The notes beneath the pieces were generated by a model. That model was not told the origin of the DNA, searched no databases, and saw only the letters and a list, made by a program, of their open reading frames with translations. 32,519 nucleotides of DNA from an uncultured Pelagibacteraceae bacterium (GTDB taxonomy: Bacteria; Pseudomonadota; Alphaproteobacteria; Pelagibacterales; Pelagibacteraceae): NCBI GenBank assembly GCA_902523615.1, contig CABYZW010000009.1, forward strand, positions 1-32,519, written 5' to 3'. Position numbers and translations under genes: made by a program. This document shows, piece by piece, positions 16,402 through 24,876 of this stretch; position 1 is the first letter of the stretch; each line of letters begins with the position of its first letter.

Positions 16402-17247
16402 TTAAACTTGCGATCTTTTGAAACAGTCAATTGTATTTTTTAATAAACACGCAATAGTCATGGGCCCCACACCTCCTGGAACAGGAGTTAAAGCCTTAGC
16501 ATGTTTCGAAACTTCATCAAATGCAACATCTCCAATTATTCCTTTATCAGTTTTATTTATACCTACATCAATAACTATTGTATCTTTCTTAACCCAATCA
16601 CCTTTAACAAGTTCTGGGATACCAACAGCAGCTACAATAATATCTGCCTTTAAACATTCTGCTTTTAAATCTTTAGTTTTTGAGTGTGTAATTGTTACTG
16701 TGCAGTTTTCTTTTAAAAGTAATTGTGTCATTGGCTTACCATTTAAGTTAGACCTTCCAACTATAACTGCTTTTTTACCACTCAGGTTTGGTTCAATTTT
16801 TTTAATCAACAAATAACAGCCTAAAGGTGTGCAAGGTATTGAACTTTTGTAACCTGATGAAAGGTTACCCACATTCATTGGATGAAAGCCATCAACGTCC
16901 TTTGAAGGATGAATAGCTTCAATAATTTTTTGTTTATCAATTTGTTTTGGGAGAGGTAACTGAACTAAAATCCCAGAAACACTCTCGTCTTTATTTAATT
17001 CATCAATTTTTTGTAATATCACTTTTTCCTCTACAGTATCTGAGTATTTGATCACATCAGACTTTAAACCAACTTCATTGGCGGATTTTTCTTTATTTCG
17101 AACATAAATTTGACTTGGTGTTAAATCGCCGATTAAGATTACTGTTAAACCTGGTACCTTATTATATTTTGCTTTTAAATCAGAAACTTCTTTTTTAAGT
17201 TCCTCTCTAAGTTCTGCAGCAGCTTTTTTTCCATCAATTAAAATCAT
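16402..17247 (-). CDS. folD: bifunctional methylenetetrahydrofolate dehydrogenase/cyclohydrolase
   Basis: A 281-residue cytoplasmic enzyme of one-carbon metabolism that interconverts 5,10-methylene- and 10-formyl-tetrahydrofolate with NADP. The active-site YVRNK (Tyr48, Lys52) is present, as are VQLPLPKQID, DVDGFHPMNVG, CTPLGC, the nucleotide loop GRSNLNGKPM, DVGINK and the terminal PVPGGVGPMT. The ATG at 17247 gives the standard N terminus MILIDGKKAA. The frame is open to 17304, but the extra 19 residues overlap yggT and do not fit the family. It sits 5 bases after yggT in the hemC-led run. 10-formyl-THF is the cofactor of PurH, also encoded in this window. Confidence 0.97.
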   Translation of the reverse strand: MILIDGKKAAAELREELKKEVSDLKAKYNKVPGLTVILIGDLTPSQIYVRNKEKSANEVGLKSDVIKYSDTVEEKVILQKIDELNKDESVSGILVQLPLPKQIDKQKIIEAIHPSKDVDGFHPMNVGNLSSGYKSSIPCTPLGCYLLIKKIEPNLSGKKAVIVGRSNLNGKPMTQLLLKENCTVTITHSKTKDLKAECLKADIIVAAVGIPELVKGDWVKKDTIVIDVGINKTDKGIIGDVAFDEVSKHAKALTPVPGGVGPMTIACLLKNTIDCFKRSQV

Positions 17248-17252
17248 ATAAT

Positions 17253-17543
17253 TTAAAATATCATTGGTGCAATGTAGAGTTTCATACACATTTCTACAAA
17301 CCAAATCAATAAAAGTAAAATTATGGGTGAAATATCTAATGAACCTAAATTAGGTAAAAAACGTCTTATTTTATTTAATATAGGATCGGTAAGACGATAG
17401 CTTAATTCTAAAATAGAATAAACAAATCTATTTTGAGTGTTTAAAATATTAAAAGCTACTAGCCAACTTACAACTACATTAGCAATAACAACATAAGAAT
17501 AAAGTTTAAGTATTTGTAAAGCTAAATAAAAAATGGCTATCAT
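17253..17543 (-). CDS. YggT-family membrane protein
   Basis: A 96-residue protein with two hydrophobic blocks (about residues 5-30 and 70-92) around the family motif: YRLTDPILNKIRRFLPNLG, followed by DISPIILLLLIWF. YggT proteins are conserved inner-membrane proteins; genetic data in other bacteria link them to ion or osmotic homeostasis and cell-envelope functions, but the mechanism is not settled. The start overlaps the mscS stop in ATGA (17540-17543). Its proximity to a mechanosensitive channel gene is consistent with an osmotic role, by inference. Confidence 0.9.
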   Translation of the reverse strand: MIAIFYLALQILKLYSYVVIANVVVSWLVAFNILNTQNRFVYSILELSYRLTDPILNKIRRFLPNLGSLDISPIILLLLIWFVEMCMKLYIAPMIF

Positions 17544-18625
17544 TTTTTTTCAATATAAATTGAAGAACTTGGAAATGCGAATGAAGCTTTATTACTTTCC
17601 ACAATTTCTTTTATTGCTATTGCTAATTTTTCTTTCACTGAAAGCCATTCATTCCAACTATTTGAATTTGTAAAGCAACGAACATACATATCAATTGAGC
17701 TATCAGAAAATTTATCAACTCTAACTGCAATTCCTATATTTGTGTTAAAATCCTCACTTTTTTTAATATGATCTTCAATTTGATCTCGAATACTTTTTAA
17801 TTGATCAACTGTGGTGTCATACTGAAGTGTAATAATCCAACTTATCAACCAATTTGAAGTTTCACTAACATTAACAACTGCGTTTTCAGCAAATTGAAAA
17901 TTAGGGATGATTGCCAAAGATTTATCAAATTTTCTTATAGTAGTTGATCGAAAACCAATTTTTTCAACTATTCCTTCTATTATTCCGTCAACGGATATCC
18001 AGTCACCGATTTTAAATCTTTTTTCAACAAGAACTAATATTCCCGAAATTAAATTTTTAAATAAATCCTGAGCACCTAAAGCAACAGCCACTCCAAACAA
18101 ACCTAATCCAGCTATAATTGGTCCTATCTTTATTCCCCATAATTCTAAAACCGCAGCAAGTCCCAAAATAAATATTAATATTTTGAGAGATTTAATAATC
18201 CATCCAATAAGTTCTCTTGTCAGAAGTTTATCAAGGCCACTTAAAATATAAGATACTGGCTCAATGATTTGATGGATAACCCAAAAAATTAGAATAGTAA
18301 TTAAAGTTCTATTAATTGTGTCTACCACTTCTCTTCCCTCTGAAGAGAAAGTCATATAATAACTTGCGATAAAAAAACCTAACACTATTGGTAAAAATCT
18401 TGCTGGTCCAACTAATGCAGAAACAAAAGTATCATCTAGTTTGTTAGTAGTTCTTTTTGAAATAATTTCTAATTTTTTTATTATTAGCTTACTAATCAGT
18501 CCCCTAAAGACAAGAAATATTAAAAAGATTCCAATACCAATCAATATTTGAAAAATATCAACACCTAGTATTCCTTTGTTCCAAACAGATAGAAAAATAT
18601 TCGAAAAATTATTTATTATTTCCAT
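17540..18625 (-). CDS. MscS-family mechanosensitive ion channel
   Basis: A 361-residue protein with about five helices, the last being the glycine/alanine-rich pore helix IIAGLGLFGVAVALGAQDLFKN near residues 165-187. The MscS beta domain follows, with KRFKIGDWISVDG, GIVEKIGFRSTTIR and the IPNFQFAENAVVN segment, then an alpha/beta C-terminal domain. It should gate solute release on membrane tension. The ATG at 18625 lies two bases after the hemD TGA; a TTG at 18631 would overlap hemD. It is longer than E. coli MscS (286 residues) because of extra N-terminal helices. Confidence 0.93.
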   Translation of the reverse strand: MEIINNFSNIFLSVWNKGILGVDIFQILIGIGIFLIFLVFRGLISKLIIKKLEIISKRTTNKLDDTFVSALVGPARFLPIVLGFFIASYYMTFSSEGREVVDTINRTLITILIFWVIHQIIEPVSYILSGLDKLLTRELIGWIIKSLKILIFILGLAAVLELWGIKIGPIIAGLGLFGVAVALGAQDLFKNLISGILVLVEKRFKIGDWISVDGIIEGIVEKIGFRSTTIRKFDKSLAIIPNFQFAENAVVNVSETSNWLISWIITLQYDTTVDQLKSIRDQIEDHIKKSEDFNTNIGIAVRVDKFSDSSIDMYVRCFTNSNSWNEWLSVKEKLAIAIKEIVESNKASFAFPSSSIYIEKK

Positions 18626-18627
18626 AA

Positions 18628-19326
18628 TCAAATTTTATATAACAAAAACTCCTCTTCTCCAGGGTTAAAAAGAAAAATCTTTTTCCACTTAATTTCATTC
18701 AATATTGATGAGGTTTTTTCACTAATACACATCAAGTTAGTATCCATCCAATGACTTTCTAATTGGCAAGCTTTTATAAAATTTAGAAAACTAGAAGCAC
18801 TATTTTGAGAATAAATATAAACTATTTCAGGAATATTAATTTTTAAATCATTGACAAATTTTTCGTCAAATTTTTTAATATGACTTGTTCGGTAGTTAAT
18901 AACTCTTGTGACGTTGTAACCCTCATCTATTAATTGTCTATCGAGATTAACTGATACTGTTTCACCACTTATATAAATTAATTTTCCACTTTTTTTATCA
19001 AAGTTTTGTAAAATTAATTCTTTTAGATTTTCGACATTTCCACTGGCTGATATCACATTTTGAAAACCAAGGCTTCTTGATTTTTTTTCAGTAGCACTTC
19101 CTACACAAAAACATAAAATGTTTTTATCTATTTTTTTTGTATCAAGAAACTTAATGGCGTTTGCACTTGTAAAAATAATTCCTTTAAAATCTGAAAAATT
19201 TATTAGGTCATAATTTACTTCATTTATTTTTAGTAATGGAAGATGAGAAACTTTATGACCTAAAAATTTAAACTTTAAAATCATCTCTGTACAATCTTCT
19301 AATGGTCTAGTTAATAAAATATGCAT
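18628..19326 (-). CDS. hemD: uroporphyrinogen-III synthase
   Basis: A 232-residue protein that would close and invert ring D of hydroxymethylbilane to give uroporphyrinogen III, for haem (and cobalamin/sirohaem if present). HemD is poorly conserved. Visible family features are the N-terminal LLTRPLEDC, GIIFTSANAIKF, CFCVGSATEKK, the ISGE turn in the middle and the second-domain YSQNSASSFL. It starts one base after the hemC stop, which is the usual hemC-hemD order and makes the assignment secure. Its TGA stop lies 2 bases before the mscS ATG. Confidence 0.92.
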   Translation of the reverse strand: MHILLTRPLEDCTEMILKFKFLGHKVSHLPLLKINEVNYDLINFSDFKGIIFTSANAIKFLDTKKIDKNILCFCVGSATEKKSRSLGFQNVISASGNVENLKELILQNFDKKSGKLIYISGETVSVNLDRQLIDEGYNVTRVINYRTSHIKKFDEKFVNDLKINIPEIVYIYSQNSASSFLNFIKACQLESHWMDTNLMCISEKTSSILNEIKWKKIFLFNPGEEEFLLYKI

Positions 19327-19327
19327 T

Positions 19328-20245
19328 TTACTTTCTATAAGAATTATTTGATTTTTTTTTTAACTTTTGACCAACCTCCGTACCAATTTGCTTAAAATCC
19401 TCTAAGCTTCCAGTTTTCTTTTCATAAAATCTTAATGAACCATCTAAAGAAAATAACTCTGCCTCTAGAATAATTTTATCTCCATTTATTTTAGAGTGAG
19501 CACCCACTGCAGTCTCACAATCACCCTCTAAAACTTTTAAAATGTTCCGTTCAGCGTGAGCACGTCTATATGTCTCCTCATGATTAATTTTTTTTAAAAT
19601 GGAAATAATCTTATCATCTTCTTTCCTGCACTGTAAGGCAATAATTCCCTGTCCAGCACTTGGAATGATTTGATTAGCAGAGAAAATTTCGGAAATTTCA
19701 TTTTCTAAATTTAGATATTTTAATCCAGCATAAGACAATATTATTGCATCATACATGCCCTCTTTAAGTTTTCTAATTCTGGTGTCTACATTACCTCTTA
19801 CAAGCTTGCATTTAATATCTGGTCTAATCATTTTAATTTGAAACTCCCTCCTATATGATGAAGTTCCAATAACTGATTTTAAATTTAATTCTTTAAGTTT
19901 TTTTTGGTTATGAGTTACCAAAATTTCTCTCGGATCATTTCTTTCTAAGAATGTATCTGTTATAAGACCCTTTGTTTCAACAGCAGGCATATCTTTAAGA
20001 GCATGTACAGCTATATCAATATTTTTATTAAAAAGTTCTTTTTCGATATTAGAGGAAAATAATCCTTTTCCTCCAACCTCAGATAATCTTATATTTTTAA
20101 TTTGATCACCTTTTGTTATTATAGGTTTAATAATAATATCTTCATTATTAAAATCTGTATTTTTAACAATTTTATCTTTAGCTTTTTGCGCATAAATTAT
20201 TGCTAGTTTGCTACCCCTTGAACCTATTATTATTTTTTTATTCAT
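19328..20245 (-). CDS. hemC: hydroxymethylbilane synthase (porphobilinogen deaminase)
   Basis: A 305-residue cytoplasmic enzyme that joins four porphobilinogens. The N-terminal IGSRGSKLA, the catalytic-Asp loop HALKDMPA, the arginine-rich RGNVDTRIRKL, SAGQGIIALQ and the cofactor-cysteine loop LEGDCETAVGAH are all present. The cysteine in that loop should carry the dipyrromethane cofactor. It is the first gene of the minus-strand run hemC-hemD-mscS-yggT-folD. Fifty-six bases separate its ATG from the divergent tsaD, with a TTGTACAA palindrome in the middle, so the promoters for both directions must lie there. Confidence 0.97.
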   Translation of the reverse strand: MNKKIIIGSRGSKLAIIYAQKAKDKIVKNTDFNNEDIIIKPIITKGDQIKNIRLSEVGGKGLFSSNIEKELFNKNIDIAVHALKDMPAVETKGLITDTFLERNDPREILVTHNQKKLKELNLKSVIGTSSYRREFQIKMIRPDIKCKLVRGNVDTRIRKLKEGMYDAIILSYAGLKYLNLENEISEIFSANQIIPSAGQGIIALQCRKEDDKIISILKKINHEETYRRAHAERNILKVLEGDCETAVGAHSKINGDKIILEAELFSLDGSLRFYEKKTGSLEDFKQIGTEVGQKLKKKSNNSYRK

Positions 20246-20301
20246 ATATAAATTTATTTCTTACTTGTATTGGGATTGTACAATTAATAAAAACTATTTG
20301 A

Positions 20302-21378
20302 ATGAGCAAAAAACCCTTAATTCTAGGAATAGAATCTAGCTGCGATGAAACTGCAGCTTCATTGGTTACTGAAAATGATGTTGGAAAACCAATAGTTTTG
20401 ACTAATATCATTTCTAGTCAAGTAGATATTCACAAAGAGTTTGGAGGAGTTGTTCCAGAATTGGCTGCACGATCACACGTAGAAAAAATAGACTTAATTG
20501 TAAAAAAAGCAATAAAGGAGAGTGGAAAAAAAATTGAAAATATAGATGCAGTAGCTTCAACTGCCGGACCAGGATTAATTGTATGCTTATCAGTTGGATT
20601 AAGCTTTGGAAAAGCTTTTGCGTCATCAATTAATAAACCTTTCATAGCAGTGAATCATCTCGAAGGACATGCTATAAGTCCTAAACTAAATTCTGAACTT
20701 AATTTTCCATATTTACTTTTATTAATTTCTGGAGGTCACACACAATATGTAAGTGTTCAAAGTCTTGGAAATTATAAAAGATTAGGAACAACTATTGATG
20801 ATGCGCTAGGAGAGGCTTATGATAAAACAGCAAAACTTTTGGGTGTTGAATTTCCTGGAGGTCCTCAAATCGAAATTTTAGCAAGAAAAGGAGATTCTGA
20901 AAAATATAAATTACCTGAGCCAATTATAAACAAAGGTGGTTGTAATTTATCTTTTGCAGGACTCAAAACAGCTGTTCTTAAAATAACAAAAACAATCAAA
21001 AATGAACAAGATAAGTTTGATTTAGCAGCATCTTTTCAAAAAACAATTAATAAAATATTATATAAAAAAACTAAAATAGCATTTAATGAATTTGAAATAC
21101 TCAACAATCCTAAAGAAAAAGTTTTTGTGATAGCAGGAGGTGTTGCATCAAATGAAGGTATTAGATCTACATTAATATCTTTATGTAAAAAAAATAATTA
21201 CAAAAGTATTTTTCCAGCTCTTGACCTTTGTGGAGATAATGCTGCAATGATAGCGCTAGTTGGTTTAGAAAAATTTAAATCAAAAAAATTTAGTGATTTA
21301 GATCACCCAGCAAAACCTAGATGGCCACTAGATGAAAAGGCGGCCTTTCTTAAGGGCGCAGGAGTTCAGTTAAAATGA
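20302..21378 (+). CDS. tsaD: tRNA N6-adenosine threonylcarbamoyltransferase
   Basis: A 358-residue ASKHA-fold protein. With TsaB/TsaE it transfers threonylcarbamoyl to A37 of ANN-decoding tRNAs. Motifs are LGIESSCDETAASLV (9-23), the metal-binding HLEGHA, LISGGHTQYV, GEAYDKTAKLLG, LSFAGLKTAV, AGGVASNEGIR and LCGDNAAMIA near the end. The length is normal for alphaproteobacteria. It is divergent from hemC. Its TGA overlaps the EVE-gene ATG in ATGA (21375-21378), so it leads a tsaD-EVE-acs transcript. Confidence 0.97.
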   Translation: MSKKPLILGIESSCDETAASLVTENDVGKPIVLTNIISSQVDIHKEFGGVVPELAARSHVEKIDLIVKKAIKESGKKIENIDAVASTAGPGLIVCLSVGLSFGKAFASSINKPFIAVNHLEGHAISPKLNSELNFPYLLLLISGGHTQYVSVQSLGNYKRLGTTIDDALGEAYDKTAKLLGVEFPGGPQIEILARKGDSEKYKLPEPIINKGGCNLSFAGLKTAVLKITKTIKNEQDKFDLAASFQKTINKILYKKTKIAFNEFEILNNPKEKVFVIAGGVASNEGIRSTLISLCKKNNYKSIFPALDLCGDNAAMIALVGLEKFKSKKFSDLDHPAKPRWPLDEKAAFLKGAGVQLK

Positions 21379-21788
21379 AATATTGGTTACTTAAATCTGA
21401 ACCAGATGTTTGGTCTATTGAACAACAAATTAAAGCTGGGGCCAAAGGTGCCACATGGGACGGTGTTAGAAATTACCAAGCTGCTAAAAATTTAAAGAGC
21501 ATGAAAAAAGGTGATCAATGTTTTTTTTATCACTCTAATATAGGTAAAGAGATAGTTGGTGTTGTAGAAGTTATAAAAGAACATTACTTAGATAAAACTG
21601 ATAAATCTGGTCGATTTGTAGCTGTAACTGTTAAATTTTTAAGAAAGTTAAAAAAGCCAATTACCCTAGAAAATATTAAGAAAAACAAGGAATTAAGCCA
21701 TTTATTCTTGATAAAACAAAGTCGATTATCAGTCATGCCTATCGATTCTAAAAGCTGGAAAATCTTAAATAACATGAGTAAGATTTAA
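21375..21788 (+). CDS. EVE domain protein
   Basis: A 137-residue single-domain protein. The EVE fold (related to PUA/YTH) is shown by YWLLKSEPDVWSIEQ at the start, ATWDGVRNYQAAKNLK, the KKGDQCFFYHSN loop and VVEVIKEHY. EVE domains bind modified nucleobases in DNA or RNA; in free-standing bacterial proteins the natural ligand is usually unknown. Overlap with tsaD, a tRNA-modification gene, hints at a link to modified RNA, but this gene pair is also explained by simple operon packing. acs begins 11 bases after its stop. Confidence 0.93.
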   Translation: MKYWLLKSEPDVWSIEQQIKAGAKGATWDGVRNYQAAKNLKSMKKGDQCFFYHSNIGKEIVGVVEVIKEHYLDKTDKSGRFVAVTVKFLRKLKKPITLENIKKNKELSHLFLIKQSRLSVMPIDSKSWKILNNMSKI

Positions 21789-21799
21789 AAGATTTATTT

Positions 21800-22312
21800 A
21801 TGCCAAAAAAAAAGAAAAAACCTAAAAATAAAATAAGTAAGTATTCAAAAAAAAAGAAAGTAAATAAAAAAAGGCCTCGAATTAAAAAAAAATCTAAGAA
21901 AATTGGAGAGACACGAACTAAAAAAGACTCTTCCTCTCAAGAACTAGTGTTTAAAACAAAACCAGAATGGATTAAGAATGGTTTAACAAATAAAGCCCAA
22001 TATCAAAATAAATATAAAGAGTCTATTAAAAATAATAATTCTTTTTGGAAAAAAGAAGGTAAAAGAATAACATGGATCAAGCCTTATAAAAAAATTAAAG
22101 ATGTCAAATATAGTAAAAGCGAAGTTAAAATAAGATGGTACGAAGATGGAACCTTAAACGCATCAGATAACTGTATTGACAGACACTTAAAAGATAAGAA
22201 AGATAAAACTGCGATAATTTGGGTTGGAGATGATCCCAAAGATACTCAAAAAATTTCATACAAACAGCTTCATCAAAAAGTTTCAAAAGCCGCAAATGGA
22301 TTAAAAAATTAG
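21800..22312 (+). CDS. acs: acetyl-CoA synthetase, 5' open frame (acs interrupted by a -1 frame break)
   Basis: 170 residues that end early at TAG (22310-22312). Residues about 51-170 are the ACAS N-terminal domain: [52 protein letters not shown] and [17 protein letters not shown]. The conserved reading continues in the next frame as [13 protein letters not shown]. The first 43 residues are an unusual lysine-rich extension (KKKKK at residues 3-7, KKKK at 17-20 and several later Lys pairs). There is no other ATG; an in-frame GTG at 21947 would remove the extension. The break lies on an A6 run, A AAA AAT TAG. Either a base is missing, or the ribosome or polymerase slips there. Confidence 0.85.
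   Translation: MPKKKKKPKNKISKYSKKKKVNKKRPRIKKKSKKIGETRTKKDSSSQELVFKTKPEWIKNGLTNKAQYQNKYKESIKNNNSFWKKEGKRITWIKPYKKIKDVKYSKSEVKIRWYEDGTLNASDNCIDRHLKDKKDKTAIIWVGDDPKDTQKISYKQLHQKVSKAANGLKN
22303..22312 (+). other. -1 slippery heptamer followed by stop inside acs
   Basis: In the incoming frame the sequence reads TTA AAA AAT TAG. Bases 22303-22309 form A AAA AAT, which fits the X XXY YYZ rule for tandem -1 slippage, and the next codon is TAG. After a -1 step the reading continues TTA GGA ATT CAA, which restores the conserved Acs sequence. One extra A in the run would do the same. No clear stimulatory hairpin was seen downstream; an AAGGAG lies at 22322-22327. Whether this is recoding, transcriptional slippage, mutation or assembly error cannot be decided here. 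Confidence 0.5.
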
Positions 22313-23871
22313 GAATTCAAAAAGGAGATAGAGTTACAATTTATTTAACAATGATACCTGAGCTTGCAATTTTAATGCTAGCATGTGCAAGAATAGGGGC
22401 TATTCATTCAATAATTTTTGGAGGTTTTTCAGCAGAATCAATTTCAGGGAGAGTTAATGATTGTGAGTCGGAATATATTATCACGGCAGATGAAGGGGTT
22501 CGGGGAGGTAAAACAATTCCCCTGAAAGCTACGACTGATGAGGCATTGACAAACTGTCCTAATGTAAAGAAATGTATAGTAGTAAAAAGAACTGGAAATT
22601 ATGTTTTCTGGAATGATGAAAGAGATGTTTGGTACCATGATTTAATTAAAGATGTTTCTAATCATTGTGAACCAGAGGAAATGAACGCTGAAGATCCTTT
22701 ATTTATACTATACACATCTGGCTCTACGGGTAAGCCAAAAGGAGTTCTACACACAACAGGTGGTTACATGGTCTATGCATCAATGACTCATCAATACATA
22801 TTTAATTATAAACCAAAAGATATATATTGGTGTACAGCAGATATTGGATGGGTAACAGGACATAGCTATATTATTTATGGACCTTTGTCTAATGGAGCGA
22901 CTACCGTAATGTTTGAGGGAGTGCCCAACTATCCTGATAGTTCTAGATGGTGGCAAATAGTGGACAAATTTAAAGTCAACACATTTTATACTGCTCCTAC
23001 AGCTATTAGGGCTTTAATGAGAGAAGGTGATAGTCCTGTAAAAAAAACATCAAGAAAATCGCTTAAGTTGTTAGGAACGGTAGGAGAGCCGATTAATCCT
23101 GAGGCTTGGATGTGGTACTACAAAACTGTTGGTAACTCTAAATGTCCAATCGTTGATACTTGGTGGCAAACTGAAACTGGTGGCATATTAATTTCTCCAC
23201 AAACAGGGGCTATACCTCTAAAACCAGGCTCTGCCACAAAACCTTTTTACGGTATTAAACCAGTGATAGTAGATAAAGATGGAAAAGAAATCAAAGGAGC
23301 TGGAGAGGGAAGACTTTGTATATCTCAATCATGGCCAGGGCAGATGAGAACAGTATACGGTGATCACCAAAGGTTTATAGATACTTATTTTTCACAGTTC
23401 GACGGAAAATATTTTACAGGTGATGGATGTCGAAGAGATAAAGATGGTTATTACTGGATTACTGGAAGAGTAGACGATGTAATTATTGTTTCTGGCCATA
23501 ACTTAGGAACTGCCGAGATTGAGAGTGCTTTCGTTGCGCACCCAAAAGTTGCTGAAGCAGCTGTTGTAGGGTATCCTCACGACATTAAAGGTAATGGATT
23601 ATACTGTTATGTAACTCTAAACGCTGGAGAGACTGAAACTGGTGAATTAGAAAGAGACCTAAAACTTTGGGTCAGAAAACAAATAGGTCCTTTGGCAACA
23701 CCTGATTTAATTCACTTCTCACCAGGATTACCAAAAACTAGATCGGGAAAAATTATGAGAAGAATTTTAAGAAAAATTGCAGCAAACGAACATACACAAC
23801 TAGGTGACACAACTACTCTGGCTGATCCAGGTGTAGTCGATAGTTTAGTAGAAAATAGAAAAAATATTTAA
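22309..23871 (+). CDS. acs: acetyl-CoA synthetase, 3' open frame (catalytic core)
   Basis: About 520 residues readable from TTA 22309-22311, the codon reached after a -1 shift, to TAA at 23871; the first ATG in this frame is 22351. The core is intact: [17 protein letters not shown], the P-loop [41 protein letters not shown] and the C-terminal [15 protein letters not shown] with the lysine that acetylates in other Acs proteins. Acs makes acetyl-CoA from acetate, ATP and CoA. Every motif is preserved downstream of the break, so the gene has not decayed. The joined product would be about 690 residues, near the normal size plus the basic extension. The stop shares TTAA with the convergent gene (23868-23871). 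Confidence 0.9.
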   Translation, partial: LGIQKGDRVTIYLTMIPELAILMLACARIGAIHSIIFGGFSAESISGRVNDCESEYIITADEGVRGGKTIPLKATTDEALTNCPNVKKCIVVKRTGNYVFWNDERDVWYHDLIKDVSNHCEPEEMNAEDPLFILYTSGSTGKPKGVLHTTGGYMVYASMTHQYIFNYKPKDIYWCTADIGWVTGHSYIIYGPLSNGATTVMFEGVPNYPDSSRWWQIVDKFKVNTFYTAPTAIRALMREGDSPVKKTSRKSLKLLGTVGEPINPEAWMWYYKTVGNSKCPIVDTWWQTETGGILISPQTGAIPLKPGSATKPFYGIKPVIVDKDGKEIKGAGEGRLCISQSWPGQMRTVYGDHQRFIDTYFSQFDGKYFTGDGCRRDKDGYYWITGRVDDVIIVSGHNLGTAEIESAFVAHPKVAEAAVVGYPHDIKGNGLYCYVTLNAGETETGELERDLKLWVRKQIGPLATPDLIHFSPGLPKTRSGKIMRRILRKIAANEHTQLGDTTTLADPGVVDSLVENRKNI

Positions 23872-24491
23872 AATTTTATTCTTTCATTAAATTCTTTTTT
23901 TACAACATTCCATTTTAAAATCACTGAGTTAAGAACTATTTTACGATCTAAACTTTTTAAATCTTCCGCTATTGGCGCCCACTTGTATAATGATAAAGCG
24001 CTAAGATTGAATGGTAAGTCACTATGATAATTATCCCAATTAATATTTTGTATTCTTTCATCAAAACTTTTTTTTGCATTTTCTATAATTTCTGTTGGCA
24101 TTTTATTTGAAATTTCATCATCTAAAATTTTTAAAAAAATTTCTTTTGCTTTTTCAGTATCTTGGTAGTTAAAATTTGCTTTCAGTTTTGAAAATGTAAA
24201 TAATGTAAGATCTTGAAGTGCAACTGCATAAATGTTCCACTTTGCCAGGTTGACTGACTTCATAAAAGTGTCGTTCTCAAAATGAAGAACATACCTGGTC
24301 CCCATCCTTGTTTTAAGATAGCCGTAAAGAGTAACCTGACTTACCCAAGCAGATTTTGTTTGAATAAAAGTTTCAAGTTCATCTAAGTTGCCGATTTTAC
24401 TTTTAGGGATAAAAGCTTTGAACATGGCAAAAAGATAAGTTTTAAAATCATGCCAGGTTAAGTCTCTCCAAGTTAATTTGTATTTTCCCAT
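23868..24491 (-). CDS. conserved-looking protein of unknown function between acs and the symporter genes
   Basis: A 207-residue protein from the ATG at 24491; an in-frame GTG at 24512 would add seven residues. It is aromatic-rich near the start ([22 protein letters not shown]), with no signal peptide and no clear transmembrane helix. The middle has [21 protein letters not shown] and the end [20 protein letters not shown] do not recognise a domain. Its position between acs (convergent, stops shared in TTAA) and the DUF4212/symporter pair (divergent) suggests a link to carboxylate uptake, by context only. A lone CDS on this strand in a metabolic block is worth noting. Confidence 0.75.
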   Translation of the reverse strand: MGKYKLTWRDLTWHDFKTYLFAMFKAFIPKSKIGNLDELETFIQTKSAWVSQVTLYGYLKTRMGTRYVLHFENDTFMKSVNLAKWNIYAVALQDLTLFTFSKLKANFNYQDTEKAKEIFLKILDDEISNKMPTEIIENAKKSFDERIQNINWDNYHSDLPFNLSALSLYKWAPIAEDLKSLDRKIVLNSVILKWNVVKKEFNERIKF

Positions 24492-24566
24492 AAAAAGCCC
24501 TATTTTTGACACTTATAGCTATAAAAGGCTAGTAAATTTACCAATTTTAACACTTTAAATCTATTT

Positions 24567-24572
24567 TATAAT
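24567..24572 (+). promoter_or_regulatory. possible -10 element for the DUF4212/symporter operon
   Basis: A perfect TATAAT lies 43 bases before the ATG at 24616, in the only sizeable gap between two divergent genes here. No good -35 stands at 16-18 bases, so the call rests on the hexamer and position. The gene has a strong purine ribosome-binding site, AGAGAGAGG, shortly before its ATG. Confidence 0.35.
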
Positions 24573-24615
24573 GGTTATGGTTTCCGCCAGTTATAACTAA
24601 AAGAGAGAGGTATAA

Positions 24616-24876
24616 ATGTCAAAACAAGAACAACACTGGGAAAAATCCAAGGGTTTGCTAATGATGACGTTAGCAATTTGGTTTGTTTTCTCAATTGGCA
24701 TCTTCCTTTTCGGGGCTGAAATGAATGAGGTTACGGGACCCTTTGGTTATCCGTTAACTTATTGGTTCACATGTCAAGGTTCTCTTGGAATTTTCGTGTT
24801 ACTAATTTTCTGGTTTGCGAATAGACAAGAAAAAATTGATGAAGAATTTGGCTTTAGTGAAAAAGGAGATGATTAA
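24616..24876 (+). CDS. DUF4212 membrane protein, small subunit partner of a sodium:solute symporter
   Basis: An 86-residue protein with two helices (about residues 14-34 and 46-70), matching DUF4212: a polar start ending HWEKSKGLL, the FGAEMNEVTGPFGYPLTYWFTCQGSLGIF region (parts cited: GYPLTYWF and CQGSLG), and a tail with NRQEKIDEEFG. Proteins of this family are encoded directly before VC_2705-type symporters and are thought to be their small partner. The TAA stop overlaps the symporter ATG by one base (TAATG). The AGAGAGAGG upstream is an unusually strong ribosome-binding site for this window, in line with high expression. Confidence 0.92.
   Translation: MSKQEQHWEKSKGLLMMTLAIWFVFSIGIFLFGAEMNEVTGPFGYPLTYWFTCQGSLGIFVLLIFWFANRQEKIDEEFGFSEKGDD

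Noticed and set aside
16418..16816. 132-residue frame on the plus strand
   Set aside because: It lies wholly antisense to folD, whose motifs are unambiguous; low-complexity shadow frame.
17248..17304. Longer folD start
   Set aside because: It overlaps the yggT coding sequence and adds residues not found in FolD; MILIDGKK at 17247 is the normal start.
20414..20645. Two 71-residue minus-strand frames
   Set aside because: Both are antisense shadows of tsaD.
22351..23871. 3' acs frame as an independent gene starting at ATG 22351
   Set aside because: The residues before this ATG, readable back to 22309, continue the conserved Acs sequence, so this is the rest of one gene and not a separate start.
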